The translations under genes and the position numbers were made by a program. From assembly GCF_017876755.1 (NCBI RefSeq), contig NZ_JAGIOO010000001.1, forward strand, positions 3,457,786 through 3,521,785: a stretch of 64,000 nt of DNA, read 5' to 3'. A model generated the notes under the pieces. The model worked only from the letters and a program-made list of their open reading frames with translations, did no database searches and had not been told where the DNA came from. The stretch comes from Crossiella equi (GTDB lineage: Bacteria > Actinomycetota > Actinomycetes > Mycobacteriales > Pseudonocardiaceae). Positions 25,335 to 34,870 of the stretch are shown here, one piece after another (positions within the stretch are counted from its first letter, which is position 1; each line of letters starts with the position of its first letter).

Positions 25335-27356
25335 TCAGCCCTCGCGCTTGCGGGCCATCTGCTTGAGCATCGCGTTGTACGCGGCGAGGTCGGCGTCGCC
25401 GTCCGCGTCGGCGTGCCGGTCCGAGCGCTTGGCGTCGCGCTCGTCGGACTTGGCCCACTGCGCGAGCAGCGCGATCACCACCACCAGCAGCGGCAGCTCA
25501 CCGGAGGCCCAGGTCAGGCCGCCGCCCAGGCGCTGGTCGGCGAGCAGGTCGGTGACCCAGGGCAGGTTGAGCTGGCTGTAGAAGGACGAGCCGATCACGT
25601 TCGAGCCGCTCATCAGCGCGATGCCGAAGAACGCGTGGAAGGGCATCGAGGCGAACACCAGCCCGAGGCGGCCCAGCGGCGGCAGGCGGCGCGGCGCCGG
25701 GTCGATGCCGATGACCGGCCAGTAGAAGACGTACCCGGCGAGCAGGAAGTGCGCGTTCATCGCCAGGTGCGCCCAGTGCAGGGGCAGCGCGGCGTCGAAG
25801 AGGCCGGAGAAGTACAGGCCGTAGAAGGAGCCGACGAACAGCGCGAGCGCCACCAGCGGGTGGGTGAGGAAGCGGCTGACCGGGGAGTGCACCACCGCGA
25901 GCAGCCACTCGCGCGGTCCGGACGGGGTGTCCTTGCCCGCGGTGGGCAGGGCGCGCAGGGCCAGCGTGACCGGGCCGCCGAGCACCAGCAGCACCGGGGC
26001 CAGCATGGACAGCAGCATGTGGCTGCCCATGTGCACGCTGAACATCGCGGGCGAGTACCGGCCGATGCCCGAGCAGGTGGCGATGACGATGGTGAGGCAG
26101 CCCGCGACCCAGGCGATCGTGCGGCCCACCGGCCACTTGTCGCCGCGCTTGCGCAGGCGGCGCACGCCGAGCAGGTAGACCACCGCGGCCGCGATCGAGA
26201 ACGTGCCGAAGACCAGGTCGAACCGCCAGTCCAGCAGCAGGGCGAGGAAGTCCGGCGGGCCGTAGAGGTTGTAGCCGATGAGCAGCTCGGTGGTGGAGGG
26301 CTGCGCGCCGAGCTCGCCGGGCGGCGGGGTGCCGCCGAGAGCGACCGCGATGCCGATCGTGACGAGCATGAGCAGCACCTCGACGCCGCCCAGGCGCATC
26401 AGCACCGACCGGGACTCCTCCGCGCCGAGGGCTCGCACGCCGCGCTGCCGCTGCACGTAGCCGAACACGCCGAGCACGCCCAGTGCGGCGATCTTGGCCA
26501 GCACCAGTGCGCCGTAGGGGGTGCTGAACAGGTCGGCGGGGTGCACGCGGACCAGGGCGTTCACCACGCCGGAGACGGCCAGCACGATCCAGCAGACCAG
26601 GGCCAGCGAGGAGAAGCGGCGGTAGGCGAGCTGGAGGTGGCCGCCGCCGCGGTAGGCGTGCGCGACCAGGGCGACCAGGCCGCCGACCCAGAACCCGGTG
26701 GCGAGCAGGTGGAAGATCAGCGAGTTGGTGCCGACGTCGTGCGAGCCGCCGGAGGCCGAGTGCCCGGTGACCGCGACCGGCATCAGGCACAGCAGGGAGA
26801 AGGCGAACGCGGCCAGCGTCCAGCCCCAGGACAGCACGATGCGGCAGGCGATGGCCAGCAGCCCGGCCAGCAGCGCGGTGACCACCCAGGCCTTGGCCTG
26901 TTCGAGCGCGTCGATGTAGACGACCAGCTCGGTGGGCTTGAGCACCTCGGTGACCGGTCGGCCCAGGGCGTTGGCCACGAACAGCGGCACCATGGCCGCG
27001 GCGGAGAGGAACCAGCCCAGGGCGGCCCAGCCCGCGGCGCGCACGGCCGCGTAGCCGTCGGCGGCCAGCAGGTTGTTCCCCCGGGCCGGGGTGAGGAAGA
27101 CCGCGAACAGCAGCGACCCGACCGTGACGGCCGCGCACACCTCGGCCAGCGCGCGCACCAGGGACTGGCCGAACCGCGTGAGATCACCCGGGTCGGGCAG
27201 GCCGTACTCCGCGTACACCCGCCCGGGTGATATCGCGGTGAGCGCGACGGCCGCACTCAGGGCGAGCAGGAAACCAACGACCACCAGCACCGCCATGCCG
27301 CCGGTCGGTCGTCGGACGGGGGTGGGGACGGCCTCGTCCGTGCGCTCAGGTGCCAC
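25335..27356 (-). CDS. CopD/CtaG fusion: copper import and cytochrome c oxidase assembly membrane protein
   Basis: A membrane protein of about 673 residues with roughly 15 hydrophobic segments. The N-terminal 350 residues resemble CopD, the inner-membrane copper-uptake protein (segment HLLATGFWVGGLVALV, with conserved His/Trp). The C-terminal 300 residues match the caa3-type CtaG assembly domain (MFSVHMGSHMLLSMLAPVLLVLGG and HWAHLAMNAHFLLAGYVFYWP, with His clusters that could bind copper). Such fusions are common in actinobacteria and supply copper to the terminal oxidase. GTG 27356 is a reasonable start, but a GGAGG lies too close to it, so the exact N terminus is uncertain; a TTG at 27374 or ATG near 27296 are alternatives. 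The last residues are charged (Lys/Arg/Asp). Confidence 0.88.
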   Translation of the reverse strand: MAPERTDEAVPTPVRRPTGGMAVLVVVGFLLALSAAVALTAISPGRVYAEYGLPDPGDLTRFGQSLVRALAEVCAAVTVGSLLFAVFLTPARGNNLLAADGYAAVRAAGWAALGWFLSAAAMVPLFVANALGRPVTEVLKPTELVVYIDALEQAKAWVVTALLAGLLAIACRIVLSWGWTLAAFAFSLLCLMPVAVTGHSASGGSHDVGTNSLIFHLLATGFWVGGLVALVAHAYRGGGHLQLAYRRFSSLALVCWIVLAVSGVVNALVRVHPADLFSTPYGALVLAKIAALGVLGVFGYVQRQRGVRALGAEESRSVLMRLGGVEVLLMLVTIGIAVALGGTPPPGELGAQPSTTELLIGYNLYGPPDFLALLLDWRFDLVFGTFSIAAAVVYLLGVRRLRKRGDKWPVGRTIAWVAGCLTIVIATCSGIGRYSPAMFSVHMGSHMLLSMLAPVLLVLGGPVTLALRALPTAGKDTPSGPREWLLAVVHSPVSRFLTHPLVALALFVGSFYGLYFSGLFDAALPLHWAHLAMNAHFLLAGYVFYWPVIGIDPAPRRLPPLGRLGLVFASMPFHAFFGIALMSGSNVIGSSFYSQLNLPWVTDLLADQRLGGGLTWASGELPLLVVVIALLAQWAKSDERDAKRSDRHADADGDADLAAYNAMLKQMARKREG

Positions 27357-27455
27357 GCCTCCGAGCGTAGGCAACGAAGAACCTGGAAGGGGGCGCGACC
27401 CCGCGTCGGGTTCCGGCTACGATTTCGCCCGGCGGTCCCTGGCGGGGTCGCCGCT

Positions 27456-27529
27456 GCCCTCATAGCTCAGCTGGATAGAGCGAGAGACTTCTAATCTCTA
27501 GGTCGCAGGTTCGAGTCCTGCTGGGGGCG
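27456..27529 (+). tRNA. tRNA-Arg (anticodon TCT)
   Basis: A complete 74-base cloverleaf: 7-bp acceptor stem (GCCCTCA with TGGGGGC, one G-T pair), D-arm GCTC/GAGC, anticodon stem AGAGA/TCTCT with loop CTTCTAA giving anticodon TCT at 27490-27492, T-arm GCAGG-TTCGAGT-CCTGC, and discriminator G at 27529. CCA is not encoded. It reads AGA codons, which are rare at this G+C content. It lies 10 bases from the stop of a convergent gene. Confidence 0.97.
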
Positions 27530-27539
27530 CAACGGCTGG

Positions 27540-28208
27540 TCAGGCGTGTTGCCGCCGCACCATCTCGGTGATCCACACGGGCGCGAACGGCGAGGTGCAG
27601 TTCGGCGGCGTCGGGTAGTCCTTGAGCACCTCCAGCCGCTCGCCGATGTCGATCGCGCGGGCGCGCTGGTCCGGGTGCTCGATGCCGATCTGGGCCAGGG
27701 TGTGGTTCATCGCCCACTGGAGCCGCGGCGGGGCGTCCTTCATGTCGGCCTCGATGAGGTCGAGCAGGCCGGGCAGGTCCAGGCCCTCGGGCTTCTTGGC
27801 CACGCGTTCGGTGGTCAGCGCCCAGCCCGCGCTCGCCACCACGGGGTCCGGGTCGGCGAACCAGGTCCGCCGGAGGTCCTCGGCGTGCGGGCTCTTCTTC
27901 ACCACGTAGTTGACCAGCCAGTCCTGGACCTTGGGCGTGCGCGCGTCGCGGAGCATCGTGTCCAGCTCGTCGCGGTCGAAGACCTTCGGGCGGCAGACCA
28001 GCAGGGCCAGCAGGCGGGCCGCGGTGTCGCCGGTGGCCCAGAGGTCGCGGGCCAGGTCCTGTTGGGTCTTGAGGCGTTTGGCGATCGCGCGGAGCTTGGT
28101 CAGGTTCACGCCGTGGTCGTCGCCGTGCTTCTCGTTCACCGCGCGCATCTTCGGGTCCTCGAGCTCGGCCAGCTCGGCCAGCAGCTCCGGCACCGTCGTT
28201 CCCGCCAT
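27540..28208 (-). CDS. DNA alkylation repair HEAT-like protein (AlkC/AlkD type)
   Basis: A 222-residue all-helical protein of the DNA alkylation repair family, which removes alkylated bases by glycosylase action using HEAT-like repeats. Signs are the N-terminal helices followed by GVNLTKLRAIAKRLKT, the conserved LWATGDTAARLLALLV segment and VQDWLVNYVVKKSP further on. The C terminus (NCTSPFAPVWITEMV) carries the Trp-containing segment of this group. ATG 28208 has GGGAGG 6 bases upstream. It is a single gene, convergent with the tRNA-Arg. Whether it has glycosylase activity or is one of the DNA-binding paralogues cannot be settled here. Confidence 0.85.
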   Translation of the reverse strand: MAGTTVPELLAELAELEDPKMRAVNEKHGDDHGVNLTKLRAIAKRLKTQQDLARDLWATGDTAARLLALLVCRPKVFDRDELDTMLRDARTPKVQDWLVNYVVKKSPHAEDLRRTWFADPDPVVASAGWALTTERVAKKPEGLDLPGLLDLIEADMKDAPPRLQWAMNHTLAQIGIEHPDQRARAIDIGERLEVLKDYPTPPNCTSPFAPVWITEMVRRQHA

Positions 28209-28262
28209 CCCGGCCTCCCGCTCCGCTGTGGGGGTCAGGCTACGGGTAAAGCCCGGTCAGCG

Positions 28263-28294
28263 CCGGGGGCGAGGGACAGCGGCCACGCCCCCGG
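28263..28294 (-). terminator. hairpin after the ALF-AbfB gene
   Basis: A 9-bp perfect stem (28263-28271 with 28286-28294, arm CCGGGGGCG) and 14-base loop lie 18 bases past the stop of the minus-strand ALF-AbfB gene. Confidence 0.5.
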
Positions 28295-28311
28295 TCACTC
28301 AGGGCTCACTG

Positions 28312-29877
28312 CTACCTCGGGTGCGGTACCCACGGCTCGACGACCTGCCAGCTCGCATCCTCTCTGAACATGTGCGGCCGGTCGAAGTCGAACTGGCCGC
28401 TGTCATTGGCCAGCCAGATCTCACCGCTCATGTGGCGGATGAAACGTCCCTTGAGGTTGGCGGCCTCCAGCGAGACCCCGGTGCCGGACAGCCCCTGGCG
28501 CGGGCAGAAAGTGGCATCGCCCCGGAAGGCATCTGTGGGCTCCTTGGCCGCGATGCGCACCCGGTACAGCTCGTGGCGCAGGTAGTAGTCCGGAATGTTC
28601 ACCGATTCGAAGGAGTAGCAGTTCGGGTCGGACAGGCCGGGCCGGACAGTCCAGGTGGCGTCCTGTTTGGCCAGGTCGGCGCTACCGCCGTGGACGTGGC
28701 TGATCCGGCCGACACCGTTCTCATGCCGGGCGAAGATCGAGCCGGACAAGCCAGGCGTTGTCACCTGGAGCGACTGGCGCAGTACATGCTCGTAGCCCTT
28801 GGTGAGGAAGCGGACCCGGTCATCCCGCGAACCGCGCAGTGCGGCATCGGTGGCCTTGAGCAGCTCCGGGTTCATCCCGCTGGCCTCAGCCCGACCCCTG
28901 ATGGCCACGATTCTGGCCCTGTTCTCACCATCGACCTGCGCCTTGTCTCTCTCGTCGTCCTTTCTTCTTGCTTCGTAGATCCCCGTTTCAATGAAGGCGC
29001 GCCAAACCTTCGGGTCGCCGTTGTTCAGCGCGATCTGGGCCTCCCCCGCTACCCAGCTGTCCTTGACCGCCCGGCGTCGGATTTCCCGGATGAAGTTGTC
29101 GTCGGAGAGATCGAGCATTTCATCCGGAATCTGCATTCCAGCAACCGAGGCAGCATTGGCCCTGGTATCACGGAGACGCTGCCTCTCCTTCGCCGCCTCG
29201 TTCTGCTGATGCTTCTGCTCCCGGTCACGCTCTTGATCGACAGCGAAGGCATCGACGATACCCTGACCAAGGAACTGTCGCTGCACGTCAAGGCTCGCAT
29301 CGATGACAGCCTCGGCCGCTTTCTTGACTTCCGCTCCTTCAGCGATGCGCCAGATCCGGATGACGAAATCACGGATACCGAACTCGAGCACGTCCGGGGT
29401 GACCGTGATCCGGAGTGTGGCGATAGCCCGGCGCTTGAGGTCGCGGTCGATGCGCGCCTGTGCCTCCTCACGGATCTGGTTGTCATCGTCGCGCTTCTTC
29501 GCGTCGAAGACACCGACCAGAATCAGCTCGGCGAACGCTGTCGAGGTGTTCTTCTGCAACGCTAGCTCGATGATCGCCCGAACCTCACGCCCCGTGGCCT
29601 TCTTCCACAGCTCCATGACGAAGTCGCGCTCGGCGAAGAGCAGGAGCTCCGACAGCTCACCTTCGGTGAAGCCAACCGCCTTCGCCGCACGGATCCTGTC
29701 CTGATCGGTGACTGCGACACCCCGAGCACCGCTGCCCACCTGACCGAAATTCGGCGACTGAACCGCATTAGCCGCAACGGCAGTCCCCCCAAGGAAACCA
29801 ACCACAAGAGCGACGGAAACGGTCGACCTGGCAACGCGAGCACATACAGACGCGTTTACAGAACGCGAGTAATTCAT
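28312..29877 (-). CDS. secreted ALF-repeat protein with C-terminal AbfB-type beta-trefoil
   Basis: A 521-residue exported protein. Residues 1-40 are a long Sec signal ending near AVAANAV. Residues 60-380 hold repeated helical units of the ALF type (for example ALNNGDPKVWRAFIETGIYE and SLDVQRQFLGQGIVDAFA), interspersed with charged helices. The last 130 residues resemble the AbfB beta-trefoil: NIPDYYLRHELYRVRI, DATFCPRQGLSG and NLKGRFIRHMSGEIWLAN match its DxxFxxRxGL and FLRH-type blocks. AbfB modules usually bind arabinose-containing glycans; no catalytic domain is attached. ATG 29877 has GGGGGGAAA about 7 bases upstream. It is divergent from the other two ALF genes and probably belongs with them. 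A wall-binding role is inference. Confidence 0.78.
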   Translation of the reverse strand: MNYSRSVNASVCARVARSTVSVALVVGFLGGTAVAANAVQSPNFGQVGSGARGVAVTDQDRIRAAKAVGFTEGELSELLLFAERDFVMELWKKATGREVRAIIELALQKNTSTAFAELILVGVFDAKKRDDDNQIREEAQARIDRDLKRRAIATLRITVTPDVLEFGIRDFVIRIWRIAEGAEVKKAAEAVIDASLDVQRQFLGQGIVDAFAVDQERDREQKHQQNEAAKERQRLRDTRANAASVAGMQIPDEMLDLSDDNFIREIRRRAVKDSWVAGEAQIALNNGDPKVWRAFIETGIYEARRKDDERDKAQVDGENRARIVAIRGRAEASGMNPELLKATDAALRGSRDDRVRFLTKGYEHVLRQSLQVTTPGLSGSIFARHENGVGRISHVHGGSADLAKQDATWTVRPGLSDPNCYSFESVNIPDYYLRHELYRVRIAAKEPTDAFRGDATFCPRQGLSGTGVSLEAANLKGRFIRHMSGEIWLANDSGQFDFDRPHMFREDASWQVVEPWVPHPR

Positions 29878-30152
29878 CAACTTTCCCCCCTCGACCACAC
29901 CTGCGGCCGAATACTCACCAAGACGTTTACACAGGAGCAGACACCACGTCAAGCCTCGCCCGCATCTCCCAAAAACAGCCAAACATTACGTGACCATTGT
30001 CACAACATATAAATTCGGCCCCGCCGACCGACTGTGCTTGAGTACGGACGGTGGGAAGTGCGCAGTCTCGCTCTGGGGAGGCAGCTGCGCTGTTCTGACA
30101 CAGGGGGCAACGCCTGTGCTTCCCGAGCAATCACTTCAGGGGGAATTTCACG
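29878..30152. promoter_or_regulatory. divergent promoter region of the ALF-repeat locus
   Basis: 275 bases between two divergent secreted-protein genes, noticeably richer in A+T than the flanks. It holds TATAAAT around 30008 and the dyad GTGACCATTGTCAC (29990-30003, 5-bp arms, 4-base centre), a candidate binding site that could act on both directions. GGGGG precedes the GTG at 30153. No regulator gene is adjacent. Confidence 0.45.
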
Positions 30153-31238
30153 GTGAAACACGCCTGCGTTCGCTACGCTTACACGCTCGTGGCCGTAGCG
30201 GCCACCGGTTTGCTGCCCGCACAGGCCCTGGCCACGCCCGGATCCGGTGCCGCCACCAGCACCACCGCCGCAGCAGGCGACACTCGCACGAAGGCCCAGG
30301 CCGCCAACGACAGCGCCCGGGTCCGCCGCATCTCCAAGTACGATCCACGCGCTCTGGTGCGGACCTCCGCGCTCGCGGCCTGGATCAGCGAACACGGCGA
30401 CACCGCGATCGTGCGCTTCCTCTATGCGGGCGGAATGGTCCAGGCTATCGAATGGGCCGAGCGAAGCGGCCAGCGGAACCTGGACTTCGCCCAGCGCGTC
30501 ATGAAGACGCACTTGCCCGAGTACTCGCCGAACGTGCACGCCGCGGCCAAAGCAGCCGTCAACGGTGACGACGCGGCCCGGGAACGGTTCGCCCGCACCG
30601 GGTACGCCCAGGCCAAAGACCTCGACCAGAAGCGGCATCGGGACCAAGTCGCCAAGGAAGAGCAGATCAAGGAAGCCGACCGACAGTTCGTCCGGCAGTG
30701 GGGGCTGGCAGCACCGGGCCCCCAGGTCCGGGCGGCTGCGGAGTGGGCGCTTCGTCCACATGCGCAGGACGGCGACATTGTGGAGTTCCTGCGCTTCGAC
30801 TGGATCAGCGCCGCCGCGCTGGACCGGGATGTGTACCGCACGGACTCGGTGACCCGTGACCAACAGGCGCATCGACAGCTGGCTGACCTGGTGGCCGCTG
30901 CCCACGCCGCCGAGGCAGCTGAAGCAGCGGCGTCGGAGGAGATGAAGGAACAGGCGCAGCAGGCGCGTAAACAGGCTTGGGGTGCCGCGGCCGAGACGGC
31001 CCGGCGCACAGAGACAGGCTGGCTGGCTGAGGCGGAGCGCAGCGCAGCGCAGGCCAGGCACTGGCAGGAGGTCGCCGCGCACGCCGCCACCGCGCTGAAC
31101 AGCCCGACCTGGCAGGCACTTGCGGCCCCAGCACGAGCGAACCAACGTGACTGGGCTGACGAGCAGGGCTGGTCAGACGAACAGCGCAGGTACTGGACAG
31201 CGCAGGTCGTCGACGCCGAGGCCGGGCAGAACCGCTGA
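30153..31238 (+). CDS. secreted ALF-repeat protein without a recognisable effector domain
   Basis: A 361-residue protein. Residues 1-28 are a Sec signal (TLVAVAATGLLPAQALA, cleavage before TPG). Helical ALF-type units follow: HGDTAIVRFLYAGGMVQAIE, VNGDDAARERFARTGYAQAK and the less regular AAEWALRPHAQDGDIVEFL. The last 130 residues are Ala/Glu-rich and probably coiled coil, ending in a Trp-rich segment (TWQALAAPARANQRDWADEQ). No toxin motif is visible. It resembles the stalk of the next gene without its C-terminal deaminase, so it may be an orphan or truncated relative, or a partner in a surface complex. GTG 30153 is preceded by CAGGGGG at 9 bases. The toxin gene starts 48 bases downstream. 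Confidence 0.72.
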   Translation: MKHACVRYAYTLVAVAATGLLPAQALATPGSGAATSTTAAAGDTRTKAQAANDSARVRRISKYDPRALVRTSALAAWISEHGDTAIVRFLYAGGMVQAIEWAERSGQRNLDFAQRVMKTHLPEYSPNVHAAAKAAVNGDDAARERFARTGYAQAKDLDQKRHRDQVAKEEQIKEADRQFVRQWGLAAPGPQVRAAAEWALRPHAQDGDIVEFLRFDWISAAALDRDVYRTDSVTRDQQAHRQLADLVAAAHAAEAAEAAASEEMKEQAQQARKQAWGAAAETARRTETGWLAEAERSAAQARHWQEVAAHAATALNSPTWQALAAPARANQRDWADEQGWSDEQRRYWTAQVVDAEAGQNR

Positions 31239-31286
31239 CCACCGCGTTTCATCGCGGAGATCTGGAAAAAAAGGGGGGGTCTACTT

Positions 31287-34200
31287 ATGCTGCGCGGATT
31301 CAGAACCACAGTGGTCACGACCATCCTGTGTGGACTGCTGGCTGGTGGAGCCGGACTGGCGGAGGCAAGTGCGGCCACACAGCACGAGATGAGGACGAGT
31401 GGGGCGCACGGTGAGCTGACAAGGCTGGTCACGGCCCGCCAGAACGCTTCGGCCGAGGAATCGTCCACTGATCCTGACCTCAGTCAGGACACCGACCGCA
31501 ACCTGGTCGCCGACATCGCGGAGATGCACGAGGACGTCGAGGTTCGGGAGGCAGCGCGCGCCGCGCTGGCCAGCGCGGACCCGAACGCGGTCATCAACTT
31601 CCTCGACCGCGAGATCGAGGGTGTCAAAGCCAAGGCGGCCAAGCGGAAGAAGGCCGAGGACGAGGCCAACCGCGCTGAGATCCAGAAGCTGGCTGGCACG
31701 GGCGGCCGCTGGCTGACGGAGGCGGTCGACCAGGCACTCGCAGGCACACCCCACGACCGGAAGAACTTCCTGTCGTGGGGCAAGGACATCGCGGTCCAGT
31801 GGGACGCCAAGGACGCCGAGGACGCAAGGGAGTGGGCCAGGCGGCGGCGCGACCAGGTAACGCTGGTGGCAGCGCACGGCGACCCCGAAGTGGCCAAAGC
31901 GGCTCAGGCCGCCTTGAACGCCGGTGCCAACGCCGCGATCGAGGAGTTCTTCAAGACCGGCTACCAAGCCGCCGCGCAGCGCGATGCCGAGGTGAACGAG
32001 GCCAGGGTGCGCGAGCAAGAGGAGCGCAACAAGGAGCTGGCGAAGCAGACCGACGAAGCACGACGGGCCGCCAAAGCCGCCGAGGCACGAAGAAACCTGG
32101 TCACAGCCCACGGCGACTCGGTCAGAGCACTGGCCGAGACCGCCAACGCCATGACCATGGCCTCCAACGCCGCGCGCGAAGCCGAGCGCATCCTGCAGGT
32201 AGGCAAGAGCGGCACCCTGCTGCCAGACGCCTATGACGGCGTACGGCATGAGGTGACCCGGCACACCGAGTGGGCACGCCGCAACGCCGAGAACGCCAAG
32301 GGGAGCGCTTCCCGGGCGAACCAGGAGGCCGCCCGGCTGGTCGAAGCCGGTCTGCCGCACGGTACCGACTGGGCACAGGTCGCCACCGCTCTGGCCAATG
32401 CGGCCGACGCCGCACACCGTGCTGCCCTGACCGCTCAGCACGCGGTGACCGCGATCATGGCGACTCAGGCAGCCAAAGACGCCCGGGCTAAAGCCGAGGC
32501 TCACGCTGAGCAGGCGACGAAGTGGCGGGAGTACGCGGAGCAGAGTGCCAATTCAGCCGTCGGCCTGGCACAGGCCGCCGGCGAACAGGCGAAGGCTGCC
32601 ACAAACGCCGCAGAGCGCACGCGCAAGGCCCGGGCCGACGCAGAGCGCGCCGAACAGAAGGCACAGGCCGCAGCCAAGCGCACTCGAGAGGCGCGACTGG
32701 TCGCCGATCGGGAAGCCCGGCAGGCCTCCGCCGAAAAGAGCCGTGCGGAACAGGAGCGACGCAACGCCAGCGGTGCACGTTCCCGAGCCGAGCAACAGGA
32801 GCGCGTCGCGGCTGCGGCCAGCAGCAACGCCCAAGGGTTGCGGGATCGAGCCCGAGAAGCGGAAGCCGCCGCCAAGAACCACGAGAACGGCGCGGCTTCG
32901 GCGCGCAAGGGAGCCGAGAGCGCCGAACAGCACAGGAATGTCGCGGAGGCCAGTGCCAAGTACTTGGAGGCAGCCGCGGCAGCGGCTGAGGGGAAACCCG
33001 GAGCGGAGAAAGCCCGTGCGGCAGCCACCCAGGCTCGCGGAGAGGCGAATACCGCGACCCAAGCCGCAAGCAGAGCGCGTGGAGCCGCCAACCAGGCCAC
33101 GGATGCCGCTGTGCGGTCCCGAGCAGCAGCCACCAGGGCAAGTGGAGCAGCTGCCCGAGCCTCTGCGGCGGCCGCGCTTGCGCAACGCGAAGCAGCAGTC
33201 ACACACCACCAGGCAAGGCTCGCGGAGGCCGCAGCAGCTGTCGCGACTGCCGAACAGCACAAGGCCACTGACGCTGCTGACGCGGCAGTGGCACTTTCCC
33301 AGCAGTCCGCCAACGAAGCACTGACATCGCTCCAAGCATCACATCAGACCCAGGAAGAGGCAGTCGCATCGGCTCTCGAAGCTGCGACAGCTGCTACGCA
33401 GGCCGGTCTTGCGGTTCGCGCGGCGAACTCGGCTCGTGATTCCGCCGCAGGCATCGCAGATCCAGCCAATGCCGCGACAACCACGGCAAGCCCGTTCAGC
33501 GACTCGGACATCAACGCGGACTTCGCCATCCTCGTCGCCAACCATGCGAAGGCCGTTGGTGCGGAACATGTGCAAGCCGCGCAGCACGCGGTCACGGAGG
33601 CCGATGCCGCCGCGGCCAAGGCGAAGGAGCTTGCGGAACGTGCCGCGCAGGAGGTTCCGCCAGCACTCCACGCCTCTGCCAAGGCAGCGCGGGCAGCAGC
33701 AGACGCCGCCAAGTCGGCTGCGACTGCCCAAGAGGCGGCAGCCCGGGCCGCTGAGGACGGACGAGCTGCGAGAGCGGCATCGGCCTCAGCGGCGAAAGCC
33801 GACAACGACGCGCGTGCGGACGCCAGAACTGCCCGCGGTGCCGCAGCCTCGGCACGCGCCGACGCAGCGATCGCTGGCCGGTCCGCCTCAGCAGCTGAGC
33901 GGGAAGCAACTGCGGCGCGCGGCGCTGCCTCCCGGGCAGAGGCAAGTGCGAACTCGGCACGCATCGCAGCAGACGAAGCGGAGACGGCGGCGAAGTCGGC
34001 GGAGCAGGCCGCCGCGAACGCGCGGGCGCACGCGGTCGCGGCGAACGACGCGGTGCAACGCGCGGAGAAGGCCGCCAGCGAATCAGCTCATCGTGATCAA
34101 GTACAGGACGGTGAGGACGTCACGTCGGAGTGGGTCAAGCGGAACTCCTCCAGGGCGACCGACGCCGATGAACTGCTCGCCGATCTCTGGGCGGCTCAGA

Positions 34201-34814
34201 CCAACACGGGAGCACCGTGGTGGCAGCCGCCCTACATGAAAGACGAGCAGGGAAACCCCATCTATCTCTGTTTCGGCCGCAAGGCGTGCGAAGAGGCCTA
34301 CAAGTACCTGCGACAGAATATGGGGGACGTGGCTGGAGCCAAGAACATCGCCGCCACCTACTGCCTCCAGAACTTCGAGGAGTGCGAGCAGGCTTCTGCG
34401 GTGGCGAATGGCGGACAGCTGATGCTCGCCCTCACTCCAATGGGAAGCGGTTTAGGCCCACTCCGGGCATTCCGGGCCGCCCAGGAGCAAGCCGCAGTCC
34501 TGCGCGCGAGCATCCCCATGGGCACCCGATGGCCCACTGTCACCACAGCCGCCTACGACCGGGTAACCAAGAAAATCTACTACGGCGTCAGCGGAAATCC
34601 GAATGTCTACGTGCATCCAGATCTGGCAAAAGTTCTCCCGAGCAAATCCCTGAAAAAATGGGCAGTCACAAACTGCGGCGAGGTTGAAGCCTGCTCGAAG
34701 GCCTTAAAAGACGGCGCGCTACTGGAAAACCTCGACGTTGTCAGCGTAACAACGAAGACTGGAGTACTGAAGCCACCCTGCGACAACTGCGCCCGCTGGT
34801 TGCCGAATCAGTAA
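31287..34814 (+). CDS. secreted polymorphic toxin: ALF repeats, Ala-rich stalk, C-terminal YwqJ-type deaminase
   Basis: A 1175-residue protein with the layout of a polymorphic toxin. Residues 1-29 are a Sec signal (LAEASA). ALF-type repeats occur at about 92-116, 147-180 and 209-233 (LNAGANAAIEEFFKTGYQAA). Residues 240-985 are extremely Ala-rich, with regular Arg/Glu/Lys, and probably form a long helical stalk. From about residue 1000 the composition changes, and the last 95 residues look like a deaminase: TAAYDRVTKKIYYGVSG, then CGE (Cys1130, Glu1132) and PPCDNC (Cys1165, Cys1168), the zinc ligands and catalytic Glu of the cytidine-deaminase fold in its YwqJ-like form. It would deaminate bases or nucleotides in a rival cell. 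A SUKH-3-type immunity gene follows at 56 bases. GGGGGGG precedes ATG 31287. Confidence 0.82.
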   Translation: MLRGFRTTVVTTILCGLLAGGAGLAEASAATQHEMRTSGAHGELTRLVTARQNASAEESSTDPDLSQDTDRNLVADIAEMHEDVEVREAARAALASADPNAVINFLDREIEGVKAKAAKRKKAEDEANRAEIQKLAGTGGRWLTEAVDQALAGTPHDRKNFLSWGKDIAVQWDAKDAEDAREWARRRRDQVTLVAAHGDPEVAKAAQAALNAGANAAIEEFFKTGYQAAAQRDAEVNEARVREQEERNKELAKQTDEARRAAKAAEARRNLVTAHGDSVRALAETANAMTMASNAAREAERILQVGKSGTLLPDAYDGVRHEVTRHTEWARRNAENAKGSASRANQEAARLVEAGLPHGTDWAQVATALANAADAAHRAALTAQHAVTAIMATQAAKDARAKAEAHAEQATKWREYAEQSANSAVGLAQAAGEQAKAATNAAERTRKARADAERAEQKAQAAAKRTREARLVADREARQASAEKSRAEQERRNASGARSRAEQQERVAAAASSNAQGLRDRAREAEAAAKNHENGAASARKGAESAEQHRNVAEASAKYLEAAAAAAEGKPGAEKARAAATQARGEANTATQAASRARGAANQATDAAVRSRAAATRASGAAARASAAAALAQREAAVTHHQARLAEAAAAVATAEQHKATDAADAAVALSQQSANEALTSLQASHQTQEEAVASALEAATAATQAGLAVRAANSARDSAAGIADPANAATTTASPFSDSDINADFAILVANHAKAVGAEHVQAAQHAVTEADAAAAKAKELAERAAQEVPPALHASAKAARAAADAAKSAATAQEAAARAAEDGRAARAASASAAKADNDARADARTARGAAASARADAAIAGRSASAAEREATAARGAASRAEASANSARIAADEAETAAKSAEQAAANARAHAVAANDAVQRAEKAASESAHRDQVQDGEDVTSEWVKRNSSRATDADELLADLWAAQTNTGAPWWQPPYMKDEQGNPIYLCFGRKACEEAYKYLRQNMGDVAGAKNIAATYCLQNFEECEQASAVANGGQLMLALTPMGSGLGPLRAFRAAQEQAAVLRASIPMGTRWPTVTTAAYDRVTKKIYYGVSGNPNVYVHPDLAKVLPSKSLKKWAVTNCGEVEACSKALKDGALLENLDVVSVTTKTGVLKPPCDNCARWLPNQ

Positions 34815-34870
34815 CCAGGCTTCGATGACATACGATAGACCCGAGGAACACGAACCTGACAGGAGGACAT

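Noticed and set aside
30153-34814. The two plus-strand ALF genes as one gene split by a frameshift
   Set aside because: The second gene has its own ribosome site and a complete signal peptide, and the first has a normal stop. They are separate genes.
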